Origin: an uncultured bacterium | Lineage (GTDB): Bacteria > Pseudomonadota > Alphaproteobacteria > Sphingomonadales > Sphingomonadaceae | Reading direction: 5' to 3' | NCBI GenBank assembly: GCA_942636505.2 | Contig: CALOGB020000056.1 | Coordinates: 682,001 to 746,000, forward strand | DNA: 64,000 bases | Part shown: positions 47,985-57,933 of the stretch, in pieces | Numbering within the stretch: position 1 is the first letter of the stretch | How the letters are laid out: each line of letters opens with the position of its first letter | Position numbers and translations under genes: made by a program | The notes under the pieces: model-generated | Told to the model about the DNA's origin: nothing | Seen by the model: only the letters and a program-made list of their open reading frames with translations | Database searches by the model: none

Positions 47985-49487
47985 TCACCGATATTCGACC
48001 ACGGCATCGCGCCGCAGATCGCGCAGCTTCTGCTGGGCACGCAGATTGACGCGCTGCTGCTCGAGCTGACCCTGGATCTGCTCGGAGTTCGGCACCGAAC
48101 CGCCAGCCGCCTCGTCGCGACCGCACAGCACCAGCGCGCGAACGCCCTGTTCGGCGGACCCGAAAGGCGGGCTCGACTCGCCGACCTGGAGCTTCAGCAT
48201 CACTTCCTGGAGCTGCGGCGGCAGATCGCGGATCCGGACGGTATCGTTGTCGACCACGTCGGCACCGATCCCGGCCGCGACCTTCTCCACGGTACCACAG
48301 CCACGCAATTCCTGCGTCGCCTTGGCAAACGCCTGCGCGCGCGCGGAAGCCTGTGCCTGGTTGGTGTTCGGCGGGAAACGCAGCGTCAGCTGCTTCAGGC
48401 TGAGCTTGGCATCACGCGGATCGGCGGTCAGCACCTGCCGCTTGTCAGTGAGATACAGGATCGAATAGCCGCCCGAGACCTCGATCGGTCCGGCAACCTG
48501 GCCGACCTGCATCGTCGTCGCGGCTTCGGCAAGCTGCGCCGGCAACGTGGCCGCACGGATCCAGCCGAGATCGCCGCCGACCGCGCGGGTCGACGCTTCC
48601 GAGAACTGGCGCGCGTAATATTCGAACGGCTGCGCGCCCTTCTGGATTTCCTGCAGGATCTGCTTGGCATTCGCATAGACCTGCTGGCTGTTCGCCGGGG
48701 TCGCCGCGAGATAGATTTCCTTGAGGTTGAACTCGTCGGTGCCCTTGGCCGCCTGGAGACGGTCGATGATCGACTTCACTTCCTCGTCGCCGACGTTGAC
48801 GAACGGCTCGACGCGGCGACGCAGATAGCGCTGCCACGCCAACTCGCCCTCGATCTGGCGCTTCAGCGACCGCTCGGACGATCCGGATTCGCGCAGATAG
48901 GCGCGCATCGCGACCGGCGTACGATTGAAGCGCTTCGATACGCCGTCATAGCTCTGCGTGAGCTCGGCCGGGGTGATCGTGATGTCGGCGGTCTTCGCTT
49001 CCTGGATCTGGAGCGTCTCGTCGATCAACTGGCGCAGGACCTGCAGCTTCAGCCGCTCGCGATCTTCGGGCGACAGCTTCGCCTCGTTCGCCATTGCCAC
49101 CAGGGCGACGCGCTGGTCGACGTCGGTACCGGTAATGACGGTATCGTTGACGATCGCGGTCGGCTTGCGGACGTTAGGATCGACCTTGCCGAAGATCTGG
49201 AGGTTGGTCGGGATGTCGAGACCGGTATTGTCCGGCACGCTCTGGTCCTGGACGGTCTGTCCCGGAGCCGAGGGCGCCGGCTGGGCCTGGGCCTGGGCCT
49301 GGGCCGGCTGGGCCTGAGCGGGCTGGGTCGGCGCAGGTCGCGCGCCGCGTTTGCCTTGCGCGGCCTTGGGAGGCACCGCCTGGGCGATCGCGCCTGCTGC
49401 CAGCGCAGCCAGGACCACAGAACCGATCACACGGCCGCCACGCGCCGCCAGTCGAACATCATGCTTCAAGTGTCGGTATCCCATCAT
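47985..49487 (-). CDS. surA: Periplasmic chaperone / peptidyl-prolyl isomerase SurA
   Basis: A 500-residue periplasmic chaperone for outer-membrane proteins. It has a signal segment (GSVVLAALAAGAIA), an alanine-glutamine-proline spacer, the SurA N-terminal domain with NDTVITGTDVDQRVALVAM and LKLQVLRQLIDETLQIQEA, and one parvulin domain with GGDLGWIRAATLPAQLAEA and VAGPIEVSGGYSILYL. E. coli SurA has two parvulin domains, while only one is obvious here. The spacer is encoded by hexamer repeats. It lies 79 bases after lptD. Confidence 0.92.
   Translation of the reverse strand: MMGYRHLKHDVRLAARGGRVIGSVVLAALAAGAIAQAVPPKAAQGKRGARPAPTQPAQAQPAQAQAQAQPAPSAPGQTVQDQSVPDNTGLDIPTNLQIFGKVDPNVRKPTAIVNDTVITGTDVDQRVALVAMANEAKLSPEDRERLKLQVLRQLIDETLQIQEAKTADITITPAELTQSYDGVSKRFNRTPVAMRAYLRESGSSERSLKRQIEGELAWQRYLRRRVEPFVNVGDEEVKSIIDRLQAAKGTDEFNLKEIYLAATPANSQQVYANAKQILQEIQKGAQPFEYYARQFSEASTRAVGGDLGWIRAATLPAQLAEAATTMQVGQVAGPIEVSGGYSILYLTDKRQVLTADPRDAKLSLKQLTLRFPPNTNQAQASARAQAFAKATQELRGCGTVEKVAAGIGADVVDNDTVRIRDLPPQLQEVMLKLQVGESSPPFGSAEQGVRALVLCGRDEAAGGSVPNSEQIQGQLEQQRVNLRAQQKLRDLRRDAVVEYR
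49281..49304. repeat. Hexanucleotide repeat within surA
   Basis: Four tandem copies of ctgggc (plus-strand sense), coding an alternating Ala-Gln stretch in the SurA linker. Change in copy number would keep the frame and only alter linker length. Confidence 0.85.
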
Positions 49488-49566
49488 CGCACGCCGTAAT
49501 CCGCACCGTCATTGCCATGGCGGCGCATATCCGGCGACGTTTGCCTCAAAGTAGCTGAACGCGGGC

Positions 49567-51834
49567 TTAGCGGCCGAGGTTGGTGAAGGCCAGCGTCAAC
49601 AGGAAGCTGTTGCCCTTCCGCGCGTCGCCGGTGTCGTTGTACGTCCGCCGCCAAGTCCCGCCGAGACGCAGACAGTCGTCCTCATACTGGACGCCCAGCC
49701 GGTGGCGGATCGGCGTGAAGCCGTCGCTCCGGGACAGCGGATCCTCCGACGCATTGGTGAGATCGACCACGCCCGAACCAAATGCGGACCAGAACCGTGC
49801 GAACTGCACCCGGCCGGCAACGCGGACTTCCTCGCGGTCGCGCAGATCCTCGATCGAGGCATCGATGTTGCGGTTGAGCTTGAGATACCCGACCAGCACA
49901 TAGGTCGCCCGCGAGCCGATCGTCGCGTCGAGTTCGTTGCGACGGATCGCGAAGCCGTCCTTGTCGAGCCGGTAGCGGTGGACGATCGAGACGAAGTCGC
50001 GGAACCGCAGTTCGCTGCGCCCGACGATGTCGGAGAACCGGTCGCTGAGGCCGGTACCGTCGGGCAGGATGGTCGGCCGCTTGTCGACACGATAGCTCTG
50101 GCCGACATTGGTCGTGAACGCGATTCCCGGCAAATCGAGCGCCCATTCGCCACCATAGGTGACGCGCGAAGAATCCTCGAACCGGTCATAGCCGGCGAAC
50201 CGGTTGAGCGAGAACAGGTTGGTGTCGTCCAGGTCGACGGCCCGCGAATCCTCGTTCGGCAACGAAAGGTTGGCGACCTTCGGTGCTGCGACGAACTGCA
50301 CCTGCGGCGTAAAGCGCTGCGTACCGCCAAGGAACGTACCGATGAACGGCCATTTCACATCGACCGCAGCCGCGCCGATGGCACGCTGGCGGAAGCCGCC
50401 GAACCCCTGATAGGTCTCGATGAGCGTCTTATCGATCTCGTTGCTGTTATACAGATCGCCGCGTGCGAACGCGGTGAAGGTGACCTCCTGGCCCCAGTTC
50501 GTGAAGCGGCGCAGATCCCACTGCAGGCTCGCGAACGCGCGCTGCGTGTCCTGGCCATCGGTGCGGGTCAACGCCAGCGTGTTCAACTGGAGCTGGAACC
50601 GGCCACCGACGAGGCCGTCGTCGAACCGTTTGCGATAGTCGATCTCAGGCAGCGCGATCGGCTGGTCCCCCTGCCTGTCGTTGACGCGCAACGTCTGCGC
50701 GTACCAGCCGGCCAGCGAGAAGTAGCTGCTGTCGTCGATCCGCTCCAAGCTTGCCGTGGTGCGCAACCGGTCGTCGCGCGAAATGTCGTAGCGGCGCAGG
50801 AACGTGCGGTCGGTCGTCAGGCGGAGCGACCCGCTCGCGGTCCAGTTCGGCGTCAACTGATAGCGCGCCATGCCGTCGATATACCCGCGAAAGGCCATGC
50901 TCGTGTCGGTCGGGGTGGCGGTCGTCAGGTCGTCGCTGCGCCGGCTTTCGGTGGCATAGGCGCGGACCTTGAACGCACCCTTCGAATTGAGCGCGGAATA
51001 ATCGACCTGCGCCATCGGCAGCACGCTGCTGTAGATGTGCGGCGTGATGACCAGCCCCTGGTTTGGGGCGAGCTTCCAGTAATAGGGGACGCTGACTTCG
51101 ATGCCGTTGACGCGGCTGTAGCCGCCGTTCGGCGAGAGCAGGCCACTGTCGCTGCCGCCACCGACCGGGTTCGAGAATTCGGGAAGCGGCAAGCTTGGCA
51201 GGCCGAACAGGTGAAGACGTGCGCCCTTATAGAAGATGCGCTTGCGCTCGGGGCGATAGGTGACGCGGACCGCGGTGATCTTCCACGTCGGTTCCTTCGG
51301 GCAACCGGCGGTGTTGGTCACGCTGCACGGCGTGTAGGCGGCCGTTTTCAAATTGACCGTGCCGTCGGCGTCGCGCGTGCCCTGCTGCGCGGCAAGGCGT
51401 CCGCCCTGTTCGAGCACGACGAGCATGTTGTCGACCACGCCGTCCTTCAGCGAATCGGTCAGGTTGATCTCGTCGCCGTACGCGATGTCGCCTTCGGGAT
51501 TGGTGACCGCGATGTTGCCGGTCGCGACGACCTTGCCCGTCTTGCGGTTCCAGACGACCTTGTCGGCACGAAGCCGGCTGCCTTGGCGGAACATCCGGAC
51601 TTCACCGGTCGCGGTGACGATGTCGGTGTTGGTGTTGTATTCCAGTGCGGTGGAGCTGAACTGTACCTGGTCTTCGGCCGGCGTCGTTGTCGACGCGTTG
51701 GCGACCGGCGGGTCCTGCACCGGAGGCGCGACCGGGCGGTTCTGGAAATCCTGGGCCTGGGCAGGCGCAGCCGCGATCCCGGTCGCCAACGCGAGCGAAA
51801 GGGCGCAACCCGTCAAAAGGTCGATACGCAACAC
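49567..51834 (-). CDS. lptD: LPS-assembly protein LptD
   Basis: About 755 residues. A signal peptide (TGCALSLALATGIAAAPAQA) and linker are followed by an LptA-like domain (about residues 55-165, YNTNTDIVTATGEVRMF). A large outer-membrane barrel ends in FLLTLAFTNLGR. LptD inserts lipopolysaccharide at the cell surface. Cysteines in YTPCSVTNTAGCPK and one in YEDDCLRLGG differ from the four of E. coli LptD. Start GTG 51834 is proposed; an ATG at 51879 would add 15 residues. It leads the lptD-surA-pdxA-ksgA operon. Confidence 0.9.
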   Translation of the reverse strand: MLRIDLLTGCALSLALATGIAAAPAQAQDFQNRPVAPPVQDPPVANASTTTPAEDQVQFSSTALEYNTNTDIVTATGEVRMFRQGSRLRADKVVWNRKTGKVVATGNIAVTNPEGDIAYGDEINLTDSLKDGVVDNMLVVLEQGGRLAAQQGTRDADGTVNLKTAAYTPCSVTNTAGCPKEPTWKITAVRVTYRPERKRIFYKGARLHLFGLPSLPLPEFSNPVGGGSDSGLLSPNGGYSRVNGIEVSVPYYWKLAPNQGLVITPHIYSSVLPMAQVDYSALNSKGAFKVRAYATESRRSDDLTTATPTDTSMAFRGYIDGMARYQLTPNWTASGSLRLTTDRTFLRRYDISRDDRLRTTASLERIDDSSYFSLAGWYAQTLRVNDRQGDQPIALPEIDYRKRFDDGLVGGRFQLQLNTLALTRTDGQDTQRAFASLQWDLRRFTNWGQEVTFTAFARGDLYNSNEIDKTLIETYQGFGGFRQRAIGAAAVDVKWPFIGTFLGGTQRFTPQVQFVAAPKVANLSLPNEDSRAVDLDDTNLFSLNRFAGYDRFEDSSRVTYGGEWALDLPGIAFTTNVGQSYRVDKRPTILPDGTGLSDRFSDIVGRSELRFRDFVSIVHRYRLDKDGFAIRRNELDATIGSRATYVLVGYLKLNRNIDASIEDLRDREEVRVAGRVQFARFWSAFGSGVVDLTNASEDPLSRSDGFTPIRHRLGVQYEDDCLRLGGTWRRTYNDTGDARKGNSFLLTLAFTNLGR

Positions 51835-52014
51835 GATCCGAACCAACCCCTTTGGCACTGGGCAGCCGTTTGCCGCCATATCGCCCGCCTATCGCATCAC
51901 CGGCGCTTCCCTGCAATCGCCGTGAGATGACACGCCGCCACCTTGCTTTGCCGTACCCGCGGCATCAACTTATGGGGTACGCACATCCGTTCAAAAGCTT
52001 CCCGAGGTTTCTTC

Positions 52015-53490
52015 ATGCAGATCGTCTTCGCCCCGACCGTTCCCGCCAACGCCCCGATCCTCGCTGTTCCCGTTGCAAAGGACGGCGTGGCCAAGATCTC
52101 CTGGAGCGCGATCGGCGGGGATGTCGAGGCAGTGGCGACCAGCGCAGCGACGGCGGCACGCTTTGCAGGCGAGGCAGGCTCGGTCGTCGAGCTATTCGTG
52201 CCGGTCGACGGCGCGGTTCGCCAGATCCTGCTCGTCGGAGTCGGTGCCGGCGAGATCTCCGATTGGGAGAAGGCCGGCGGTGCGATCACCGCACGTTTGC
52301 TGACCTCGGGCGCAACCTCGGTTGTGGCCGACCTTTCGGCTGGTGCCACGCCGACCGCCAAGGCCGCCGCAAACTTCGCCGCTGCCGCCGCGCAGCGTGC
52401 ATGGCGCTACGACACGTACCGTACCAAGCTCGCCGAGAAGTCGAAGCCGACGTTGACCGAGATCACCATCGCTGGCGCACCAGACGGCACCGATGCCGCC
52501 TGGACCGAGGCGGCCGCGGTCACCGGCGGGCTCGACCTCACGCGCTGGCTGGTCACCTCGCCGCCGAACGTCGTCTACCCCGAGAGCTTCGTCGAGAAGG
52601 TGACGAAGGACGTGGAAGGTCTCGGGCTCGAGATCACCGTCCTCGACGAAGCGCAGATGACCGAGCTTGGCATGGGCTCGCTGCTCGGTGTCAGCCAGGG
52701 CTCGCGCCGTGAAGCGCGTATCCTTGCGCTCAAGTGGAACGGGGCAGGGGCCGACGCACCGACGCTGGCGTTCGTCGGCAAGGGCGTGACGTTCGATTCG
52801 GGCGGCATCTCGATCAAGCCCGGCGCGGGCATGGAAGACATGAAGTGGGACATGGGCGGCGCAGGCGCCGTCGCCGGTGCGATGAAGGCGCTGGCCAGCC
52901 GCAAGGCCAAGGCGAACGTCGTCGGCGTGATGGGCCTGGTCGAGAACATGCCCGACGGCGCCGCGCTGCGTCCGAGCGACGTCATCACCTCGATGTCGGG
53001 CCAGACGATCGAAGTGCTCAACACCGACGCCGAGGGTCGCCTCGTGCTGTGCGATTGCGTGACTTGGGTCCAGCAGGCGCACAAGCCGACCACGATCGTC
53101 GATCTCGCCACGCTCACCGGCGCGATGATCGTCGCGCTCGGCACCGAGAACGGCGGCATCTTCGCCAATGACGATGCGCTCGCGGACCAGTTGATCGCGG
53201 CGGGCAAGACCACCGGCGACACGCTCTGGCGTTTCCCGCTGTCGCCCGCCTACGACAAGCTGATCGATTCGCCGATCGCCGACATGAAGAACGTCGGCCC
53301 CCGCGGTGCCGGCTCGATCACTGCCGCCCAGTTCATCAAGCGCTTCGTCGACGAAGGCGTGAAATGGGCGCATCTCGACATCGCCGGCATGGTCTGGTCG
53401 GATAAGCCGGGGACGAACCACGACAAGGGCGCTACCGGCTACGGCGTGCGGTTGCTCGACCAGTTCGTCGCCGGCAATTTCGAAGGGTAA
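52015..53490 (+). CDS. pepA: Leucyl aminopeptidase PepA (M17)
   Basis: A 491-residue two-metal aminopeptidase. The N-terminal macro-like domain is followed by the catalytic domain with FVGKGVTFDSGGISIKPG (metal Lys and Asp), MKWDMGGAGAVAGAM, VVGVMGLVENMPDG and the M17 signature NTDAEGRLVL. The C-terminal part has IADMKNVGPRGAGSITAAQF. The start ATG at 52015 follows an AGG site. It is divergent from lptD, a common arrangement with holC next. Confidence 0.96.
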   Translation: MQIVFAPTVPANAPILAVPVAKDGVAKISWSAIGGDVEAVATSAATAARFAGEAGSVVELFVPVDGAVRQILLVGVGAGEISDWEKAGGAITARLLTSGATSVVADLSAGATPTAKAAANFAAAAAQRAWRYDTYRTKLAEKSKPTLTEITIAGAPDGTDAAWTEAAAVTGGLDLTRWLVTSPPNVVYPESFVEKVTKDVEGLGLEITVLDEAQMTELGMGSLLGVSQGSRREARILALKWNGAGADAPTLAFVGKGVTFDSGGISIKPGAGMEDMKWDMGGAGAVAGAMKALASRKAKANVVGVMGLVENMPDGAALRPSDVITSMSGQTIEVLNTDAEGRLVLCDCVTWVQQAHKPTTIVDLATLTGAMIVALGTENGGIFANDDALADQLIAAGKTTGDTLWRFPLSPAYDKLIDSPIADMKNVGPRGAGSITAAQFIKRFVDEGVKWAHLDIAGMVWSDKPGTNHDKGATGYGVRLLDQFVAGNFEG

Positions 53491-53506
53491 GCTCCGAGAG
53501 TAGAAC

Positions 53507-53585
53507 TGTTCCCCCGCGGACGCGGGGGCCCAGCTGAGTACCAACACCGATCGTGACCCTGGGCCCCCGCCTTCGCGGGGGAACA
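53507..53585. repeat. Compound palindrome, CCCCGCGGACGCGGGGGCCCAG type
   Basis: Left arm gttcccccgcggacgcgggg and right arm cccgccttcgcgggggaaca are inverted, with ggcccag/ctgggcc inside. It ends 13 bases before the holC start, so it may influence that gene's translation. Confidence 0.82.
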
Positions 53586-53598
53586 GCGGGGAGTAAGA

Positions 53599-54045
53599 AT
53601 GCAGGTCGATTTCTACCACCTAACCAGCCCCCTCGACCGCGTCCTCCCGCGCATCGCCGAGCGCGTAGTCGCAACCGGCGGCCGCCTCCTGATAGTCGCC
53701 CAACCCGAAGAACAACGCGTCGCGCTCGACCGCCTGCTCTGGTCCTACGCCCCCGAAAGCTTCCTCCCCCACGCCCAGGCCGGCAGCAACGACGACACCG
53801 CCCAACCCATTCTAATCGCTCAAGATATCCAGGAAACCGCCCCCGCCAACGCTGCCCGCAACGTCGCGGTGGTAGACGGACGTTGGCGTGACCTTATCCT
53901 AACCTTTGACCGCGCCTTCCACATCTTCGACGACGAAGCGATCCGCGAAGCGCGCCTCGCCTGGAAAGCACTGGCAGACCGAGACGACGTCGAACGCCGC
54001 TACTGGAAGCAGAACGACTCCGGCCGCTGGGAGCAGGCGGCATAA
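53599..54045 (+). CDS. holC: DNA polymerase III chi subunit HolC
   Basis: A 148-residue protein with VDFYHLTSPLDRVLPRIAE, the ALDRLLWSYAPESFLPHA segment typical of chi, VVDGRWRDLILTFDRAFH and a C-terminal RYWKQNDSGRWEQAA. Chi links the clamp loader to SSB. The ATG at 53599 has a GGGAG site. It follows pepA across a repeat. It is a likely but divergent member of the family, as is usual in alphaproteobacteria. Confidence 0.9.
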   Translation: MQVDFYHLTSPLDRVLPRIAERVVATGGRLLIVAQPEEQRVALDRLLWSYAPESFLPHAQAGSNDDTAQPILIAQDIQETAPANAARNVAVVDGRWRDLILTFDRAFHIFDDEAIREARLAWKALADRDDVERRYWKQNDSGRWEQAA

Positions 54046-54119
54046 CCGTTGCTTTAGCCGCGTCCCCCGCCTAAGCGCCGCGCATCCGATTACCGTCAAC
54101 ACAGGAGCCCGTGACCATC

Positions 54120-54542
54120 ATGGCCGCGAACCGTACCTTTTCGATCATCAAGCCCGACGCAACCCGCCGCAACCTGACCGGTGCGGTCACCAAGATGCTC
54201 GAGGAAGCCGGCCTGCGCGTCGTCGCCTCGAAGCGCATCCAGATGACCCGCGAGCAGGCCGAAGGCTTCTACGCGGTCCACAAGGAGCGTCCGTTCTTCG
54301 GCGAGCTCGTCTCGTTCATGATCTCGGGCCCGGTCGTCGTCCAGGTTCTCGAAGGCGAGAACGCGATGCAGCGCAACCGCGACATCATGGGCGCCACGAA
54401 CCCCGCCAACGCCGATGCCGGCACGATCCGCAAGGAACTCGCCGAGTCGATCGAAGCCAACTCGGTCCACGGTTCGGATTCGGACGAGAATGCCGAGATC
54501 GAGATCGCGTACTTCTTCAAGCCCGAAGAGATCGTCGGCTGA
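54120..54542 (+). CDS. ndk: Nucleoside diphosphate kinase
   Basis: A 140-residue enzyme, exactly the family length, transferring phosphate among nucleoside di- and triphosphates. It shows [34 protein letters not shown] and the [11 protein letters not shown] segment, and the active-site histidine in [17 protein letters not shown] at 54111 is in frame with a close AGGAG site, but the ATG at 54120 gives the conserved start. Its stop shares one base with the GNAT gene start. Confidence 0.96.
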   Translation: MAANRTFSIIKPDATRRNLTGAVTKMLEEAGLRVVASKRIQMTREQAEGFYAVHKERPFFGELVSFMISGPVVVQVLEGENAMQRNRDIMGATNPANADAGTIRKELAESIEANSVHGSDSDENAEIEIAYFFKPEEIVG

Positions 54543-55060
54543 TGACCTGGCGGCTGCGACGGGCAGGGCCGGGCGATGCGCCCACGCTATCGCTCGTCGC
54601 ATCCGCCACGTTCCTCGATACCTATGCGACCGTGCTGACGGGGGCGGACATCGTCGCCCACTGCACGCGCAACAACAGCATCGCCGCGTTCGAGACGTGG
54701 CTGGCCGATCCCGCGACGATCGTGACGCTGGCCGAATACGAGCCCGACCACGCACCGATCGGCTACACGGTGCTGACCGCGCCGGACTTCCCGATCGAAC
54801 CCGGCCCTGCGGACATCGAACTCCGCCGCATTTACCTGATGAAGCAGGCCCAAGGCTCAGGCCTGGGCGCCGCCCTGATGACCCGCGCCCTCGAGGATGC
54901 CGCGGCGGCAGGCCGAACCCGCGTCCTGCTAGGCGTATGGGACCAGAACATCCGCGCCCGAGCCTTTTACGAACGCCAAGGTTTCGAGGTGATCGGCGCC
55001 CGCCAGTTTATGGTCGGCACTACCCTCCACGACGACCCGGTCTACGCCAGGGCGGTCTGA
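54542..55060 (+). CDS. GNAT-family N-acetyltransferase
   Basis: A 172-residue acetyltransferase with the early RLRRAGPGDAPTLSLVA, the middle strand ELRRIYLMKQAQGSGLGAAL that contains the acetyl-CoA pyrophosphate loop (Q-G-S-G-L-G), LLGVWDQNIRARAFYERQGF and the end VGTTLHDDPVY. The acceptor is unknown; similar proteins act on amino groups of small molecules or ribosomal proteins. The ATG overlaps the ndk stop (TGATG), so it is co-translated. Confidence 0.88.
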   Translation: MTWRLRRAGPGDAPTLSLVASATFLDTYATVLTGADIVAHCTRNNSIAAFETWLADPATIVTLAEYEPDHAPIGYTVLTAPDFPIEPGPADIELRRIYLMKQAQGSGLGAALMTRALEDAAAAGRTRVLLGVWDQNIRARAFYERQGFEVIGARQFMVGTTLHDDPVYARAV

Positions 55061-55099
55061 GGTTCCCCGGCGGAAGCGCGCCGCACTGCCCAGCAGCGC

Positions 55100-55208
55100 C
55101 ACCACCCCGGCGAAGGCCGGGGCCCAATTGGAAAGGTCGCAGTTAACGGACCGCTGCCCTCCGTTAGCAACGTTCCCCAATTGGGCCCCGGCCTTCGCCG
55201 GGGTGGTG
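55100..55208. repeat. Compound palindrome, family B
   Basis: Arms ccaccccggcgaaggccgg with ggcccaattgg, and their inverse, separated by about 45 unique bases, as at 20438. It lies between the GNAT gene and the convergent membrane-protein gene. Confidence 0.85.
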
Positions 55209-55227
55209 CCTTTCAGAAGTACGCGAC

Positions 55228-55833
55228 TTACGCCGCCGGCTTCTCTTTCGCCCAGATAGCATCGAGTCTCGCCTGATTGCCACCAAGCTGGCGAACCCGC
55301 AGTCCCTCAAGTTTGAACGAGCGACCCAGTATCCTACGACCATGAGTCTTCCAGATCACATCGTAGATCCCGCTAGCGGTCCGCGTCGTATCCCCGTCGA
55401 AATACTGAACGCTCACCAAAACCGGCAGCCGCCCCGCACGATCGTCCGACCCGCCATCGGTCAGCTTCAACATCGCATCCGAAACCCATGACCCGTCGAT
55501 GATCGGCTCTGCCGGCGGCCGCTGCGGCGAGACGCCGAGCGCGCGCGGAAAGGTGATCGTCACGTCCTGAAGATCATGTCGCGCATCCTTGAGCAGGAGC
55601 GAATCACCGCCACCCTGGACGATCGCCGACAGATCGATCCGCGACCGTTCGCGCGCGGCACTCGACTGCGCGGCGATCTTGTCGGCCTCGTTCGCACGAT
55701 GATCCGACCAGTTGGTCCACAGCGTCAACGCCGCGATCAGCACGCCCGCAACGGCCACGACTTCGGCCAGCGTCACCCAACGCCGCCGCGTAGCCGCAGC
55801 CTCGCGGCGTTCGGTCGGAGTCTCGGTGCTCAT
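55228..55833 (-). CDS. Single-pass membrane protein, function unknown
   Basis: A 201-residue protein with a basic N-terminus (REAAATRRRW), one membrane helix at about residues 22-40 (LAEVVAVAGVLIAALTLW) and a soluble domain of about 150 residues that is rich in beta strands. A segment DSLLLKDARHDLQDVTITFP and a late WKTHGRRILGRSFKLEGLRV are notable, but I recognise no family. It overlaps the YjbR gene stop by 4 bases (ATGA) and so is the last gene of the purM operon. Confidence 0.72.
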   Translation of the reverse strand: MSTETPTERREAAATRRRWVTLAEVVAVAGVLIAALTLWTNWSDHRANEADKIAAQSSAARERSRIDLSAIVQGGGDSLLLKDARHDLQDVTITFPRALGVSPQRPPAEPIIDGSWVSDAMLKLTDGGSDDRAGRLPVLVSVQYFDGDTTRTASGIYDVIWKTHGRRILGRSFKLEGLRVRQLGGNQARLDAIWAKEKPAA

Positions 55834-56195
55834 CGTCCGCCAGCTTCCAGCAAGCGGGCAGGCGCCGCCAGTTCCCAACTCCGCGCAATGCGGTCCTCGA
55901 CCAGCGCCCAGTCCGGATCGCCGGCGACATTCATCCCGACCCAACCAGTCGCGCCAAGATACGCTGGCCGCGAATACATTGCCGGGTTAGCCTCGATCAG
56001 CGTCGTCTGTTCATCGGTGCCGCTGGTCTTCACGCGCACCATGGTCAATCCATCGCCGTGATGATCCGCCCGGAACTGCGCGAACTGCCTGTCGGCCACG
56101 AAGAACGTCGGCTGACCATGCGACACCTTCTCCTCCGTCTCCGGCAGCGCCAAAGCCGCCGCGCGAACGCGGTCGAGGGGGGACAGATCGGTCAT
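55830..56195 (-). CDS. MmcQ/YjbR-family protein
   Basis: A 121-residue protein with the family start LDRVRAAALALPETEEKVSHG, the strands TFFVADRQFAQFRADHHGD, and the C-terminal GWVGMNVAGDPDWALVEDRI. The fold is like a DNA-binding CyaY-type domain; function is not established. The ATG at 56195 overlaps the purN stop by 4 bases, and its own stop overlaps the next gene by 4, so it sits in a tightly coupled operon. Confidence 0.88.
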   Translation of the reverse strand: MTDLSPLDRVRAAALALPETEEKVSHGQPTFFVADRQFAQFRADHHGDGLTMVRVKTSGTDEQTTLIEANPAMYSRPAYLGATGWVGMNVAGDPDWALVEDRIARSWELAAPARLLEAGGR

Positions 56196-56764
56196 CGCGT
56201 CACGAACTCCGCCAAGGTCTTGGGGTACAAAGCATGTTCCGCGGCCAGCACGCGATCCGCAAGCGCATCCGCATCGTCGCCGGCAAGGATCGGCACCTCG
56301 GCCTGACCCAGCACCACGCCGCCATCGAGTTCCTCGGTCACGACATGCACCGAGCATCCGCCGACCGCATCGCCTGCCGCGATCGCCCGCGCATGCGTAT
56401 CGAGGCCCTTATACTTGGGCAGCAGCGACGGATGGATATTGACGATCCGGTCCCGCCACGCCGCGACGAACCCATCCGACAGCAACCGCATATACCCGGC
56501 GAGCGCAACGACCTCGACACTAGCCTCGCGCAACGCCGCGTCGATCGCCGCCTCATAGGCCGGCTTCCCCAGACCCTTGGGCGAGATCGCGAACGTCGCC
56601 AAGCCCTTTGACCGAGCCCATTCGAGCCCGGCCGCGTCCGGCTTGTCCGACGCCACCAGCGCGATCTCGTACGGACACCCCGCCGCACGCGACGCTTCTA
56701 CCAGCGCCATCATGTTCGATCCGCGCCCCGAGATCAGCACGCCGACGCGCGTCTTTTCAGCCAT
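56192..56764 (-). CDS. purN: Phosphoribosylglycinamide formyltransferase PurN
   Basis: A 190-residue enzyme that formylates GAR with 10-formyl-tetrahydrofolate. It has [32 protein letters not shown], the substrate/active-site motif [16 protein letters not shown] and the late [20 protein letters not shown]. Its start at 56764 overlaps the purM stop by 8 bases, so the two purine genes are coupled. Length is normal. Confidence 0.95.
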   Translation of the reverse strand: MAEKTRVGVLISGRGSNMMALVEASRAAGCPYEIALVASDKPDAAGLEWARSKGLATFAISPKGLGKPAYEAAIDAALREASVEVVALAGYMRLLSDGFVAAWRDRIVNIHPSLLPKYKGLDTHARAIAAGDAVGGCSVHVVTEELDGGVVLGQAEVPILAGDDADALADRVLAAEHALYPKTLAEFVTR

Positions 56765-57872
56765 GCGTCGCGGTCCAGTCGTCGCGCGCGCTCCACGTGC
56801 CGGCAGACCCACGCACCGTGCAGCCATGCGTCCCGGTCTCGATCCGCCCGATCGTGAACACCGTCTCGTCCGCCGCACCCAGCGCCGCGGTCACCGCCTC
56901 GGCCTCGTCGGCACTCACTATCACGACCATGCCGATCCCGCAGTTGAACGTCCGCGCCATCTCCTCCGGCTCGATCGCGCCCTGAGCCTGCAGGAACGCC
57001 ATCAACCGCGACTGCTCCCACGCATCCGCATCGACCACCGCATGCACGCCCTCGGGCAGCACGCGCGGGATGTTCTCCAGCAGGCCGCCGCCCGTAATAT
57101 GCGCCAGTCCCTTGATCCGCCGCTCGCGCAGCAACGGCAGCAGGCTCGCGACATAAATGCGAGTCGGCGCCATGAGGTGATCGATCAGCAACCGGTCCTG
57201 ATCGAACAGCGCTGGCCGATCGAGTTTCCACCCGCGATCAGTAGCGAGGCGACGAACCAGCGAGAACCCGTTCGAATGCACCCCCGACGATGCCAGCCCG
57301 AGCATCACGTCGCCCGCCGCGATCTCGCGACCGGTGAGCACGTTGGTCCGCTCGACCGCCCCGACGCAGAAGCCGGCGAGGTCATAATCGCCGTCCGCAT
57401 ACATGCCCGGCATCTCGGCGGTCTCGCCCCCGATCAGCGCACAGCCGGCGGTCTTGCAGCCTTCCGCGATCGACGCCACGACGCGCTCGGCAACCGCCGC
57501 ATCGAGCTTCCCGCTCGCATAATAATCGAGGAAAAACAGCGGCTCGGCACCCTGCACGATCAGGTCGTTGACGCACATCGCGACGAGGTCGACGCCGACG
57601 CCGTCGTGCCGGTCCCACTCGATCGCCAGCTTCAGCTTCGTGCCGACGCCGTCGTTCGCCGCAACCAGCAACGGATCGACGAAACCCGCCGCCTTGAGGT
57701 CGAACATCCCGCCGAACCCGCCGAGATCGGCATCCGCGCCCGGCCGCCGCGTCGAGCGCGCGAGCGGGGCGATCGCCCGCACCAGCGCATTGCCCGCGGC
57801 GATCGAAACGCCCGCCTGAGCGTAGGTGTAGGGGCCCGAAGCGGGAGCGGCGGAGTCTGGCGTATCGGTCAT
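56757..57872 (-). CDS. purM: Phosphoribosylformylglycinamidine cyclo-ligase PurM
   Basis: A 371-residue enzyme closing the imidazole ring of AIR with ATP. It shows [90 protein letters not shown] and [14 protein letters not shown]. The start ATG at 57872 fits; the frame runs on to 57998 as a shadow of the divergent gene. It leads the purM-purN-YjbR operon. Confidence 0.95.
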   Translation of the reverse strand: MTDTPDSAAPASGPYTYAQAGVSIAAGNALVRAIAPLARSTRRPGADADLGGFGGMFDLKAAGFVDPLLVAANDGVGTKLKLAIEWDRHDGVGVDLVAMCVNDLIVQGAEPLFFLDYYASGKLDAAVAERVVASIAEGCKTAGCALIGGETAEMPGMYADGDYDLAGFCVGAVERTNVLTGREIAAGDVMLGLASSGVHSNGFSLVRRLATDRGWKLDRPALFDQDRLLIDHLMAPTRIYVASLLPLLRERRIKGLAHITGGGLLENIPRVLPEGVHAVVDADAWEQSRLMAFLQAQGAIEPEEMARTFNCGIGMVVIVSADEAEAVTAALGAADETVFTIGRIETGTHGCTVRGSAGTWSARDDWTATHG

Positions 57873-57933
57873 GATCGGTGCTGCTAGCCACATCGCGCTT
57901 GGATTTCCACGTCTGCTTCGCCAAAAGGCCCGC

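Noticed and set aside
47589..49499. Long plus-strand frame opposite surA and pdxA
   Set aside because: It is a shadow of two well-supported genes and shows low-complexity Arg/Leu/Asp sequence without any domain.
49702..51930. A 742-codon plus-strand frame opposite lptD
   Set aside because: LptD motifs and the operon order support the minus strand; this frame lacks motifs and results from base composition.
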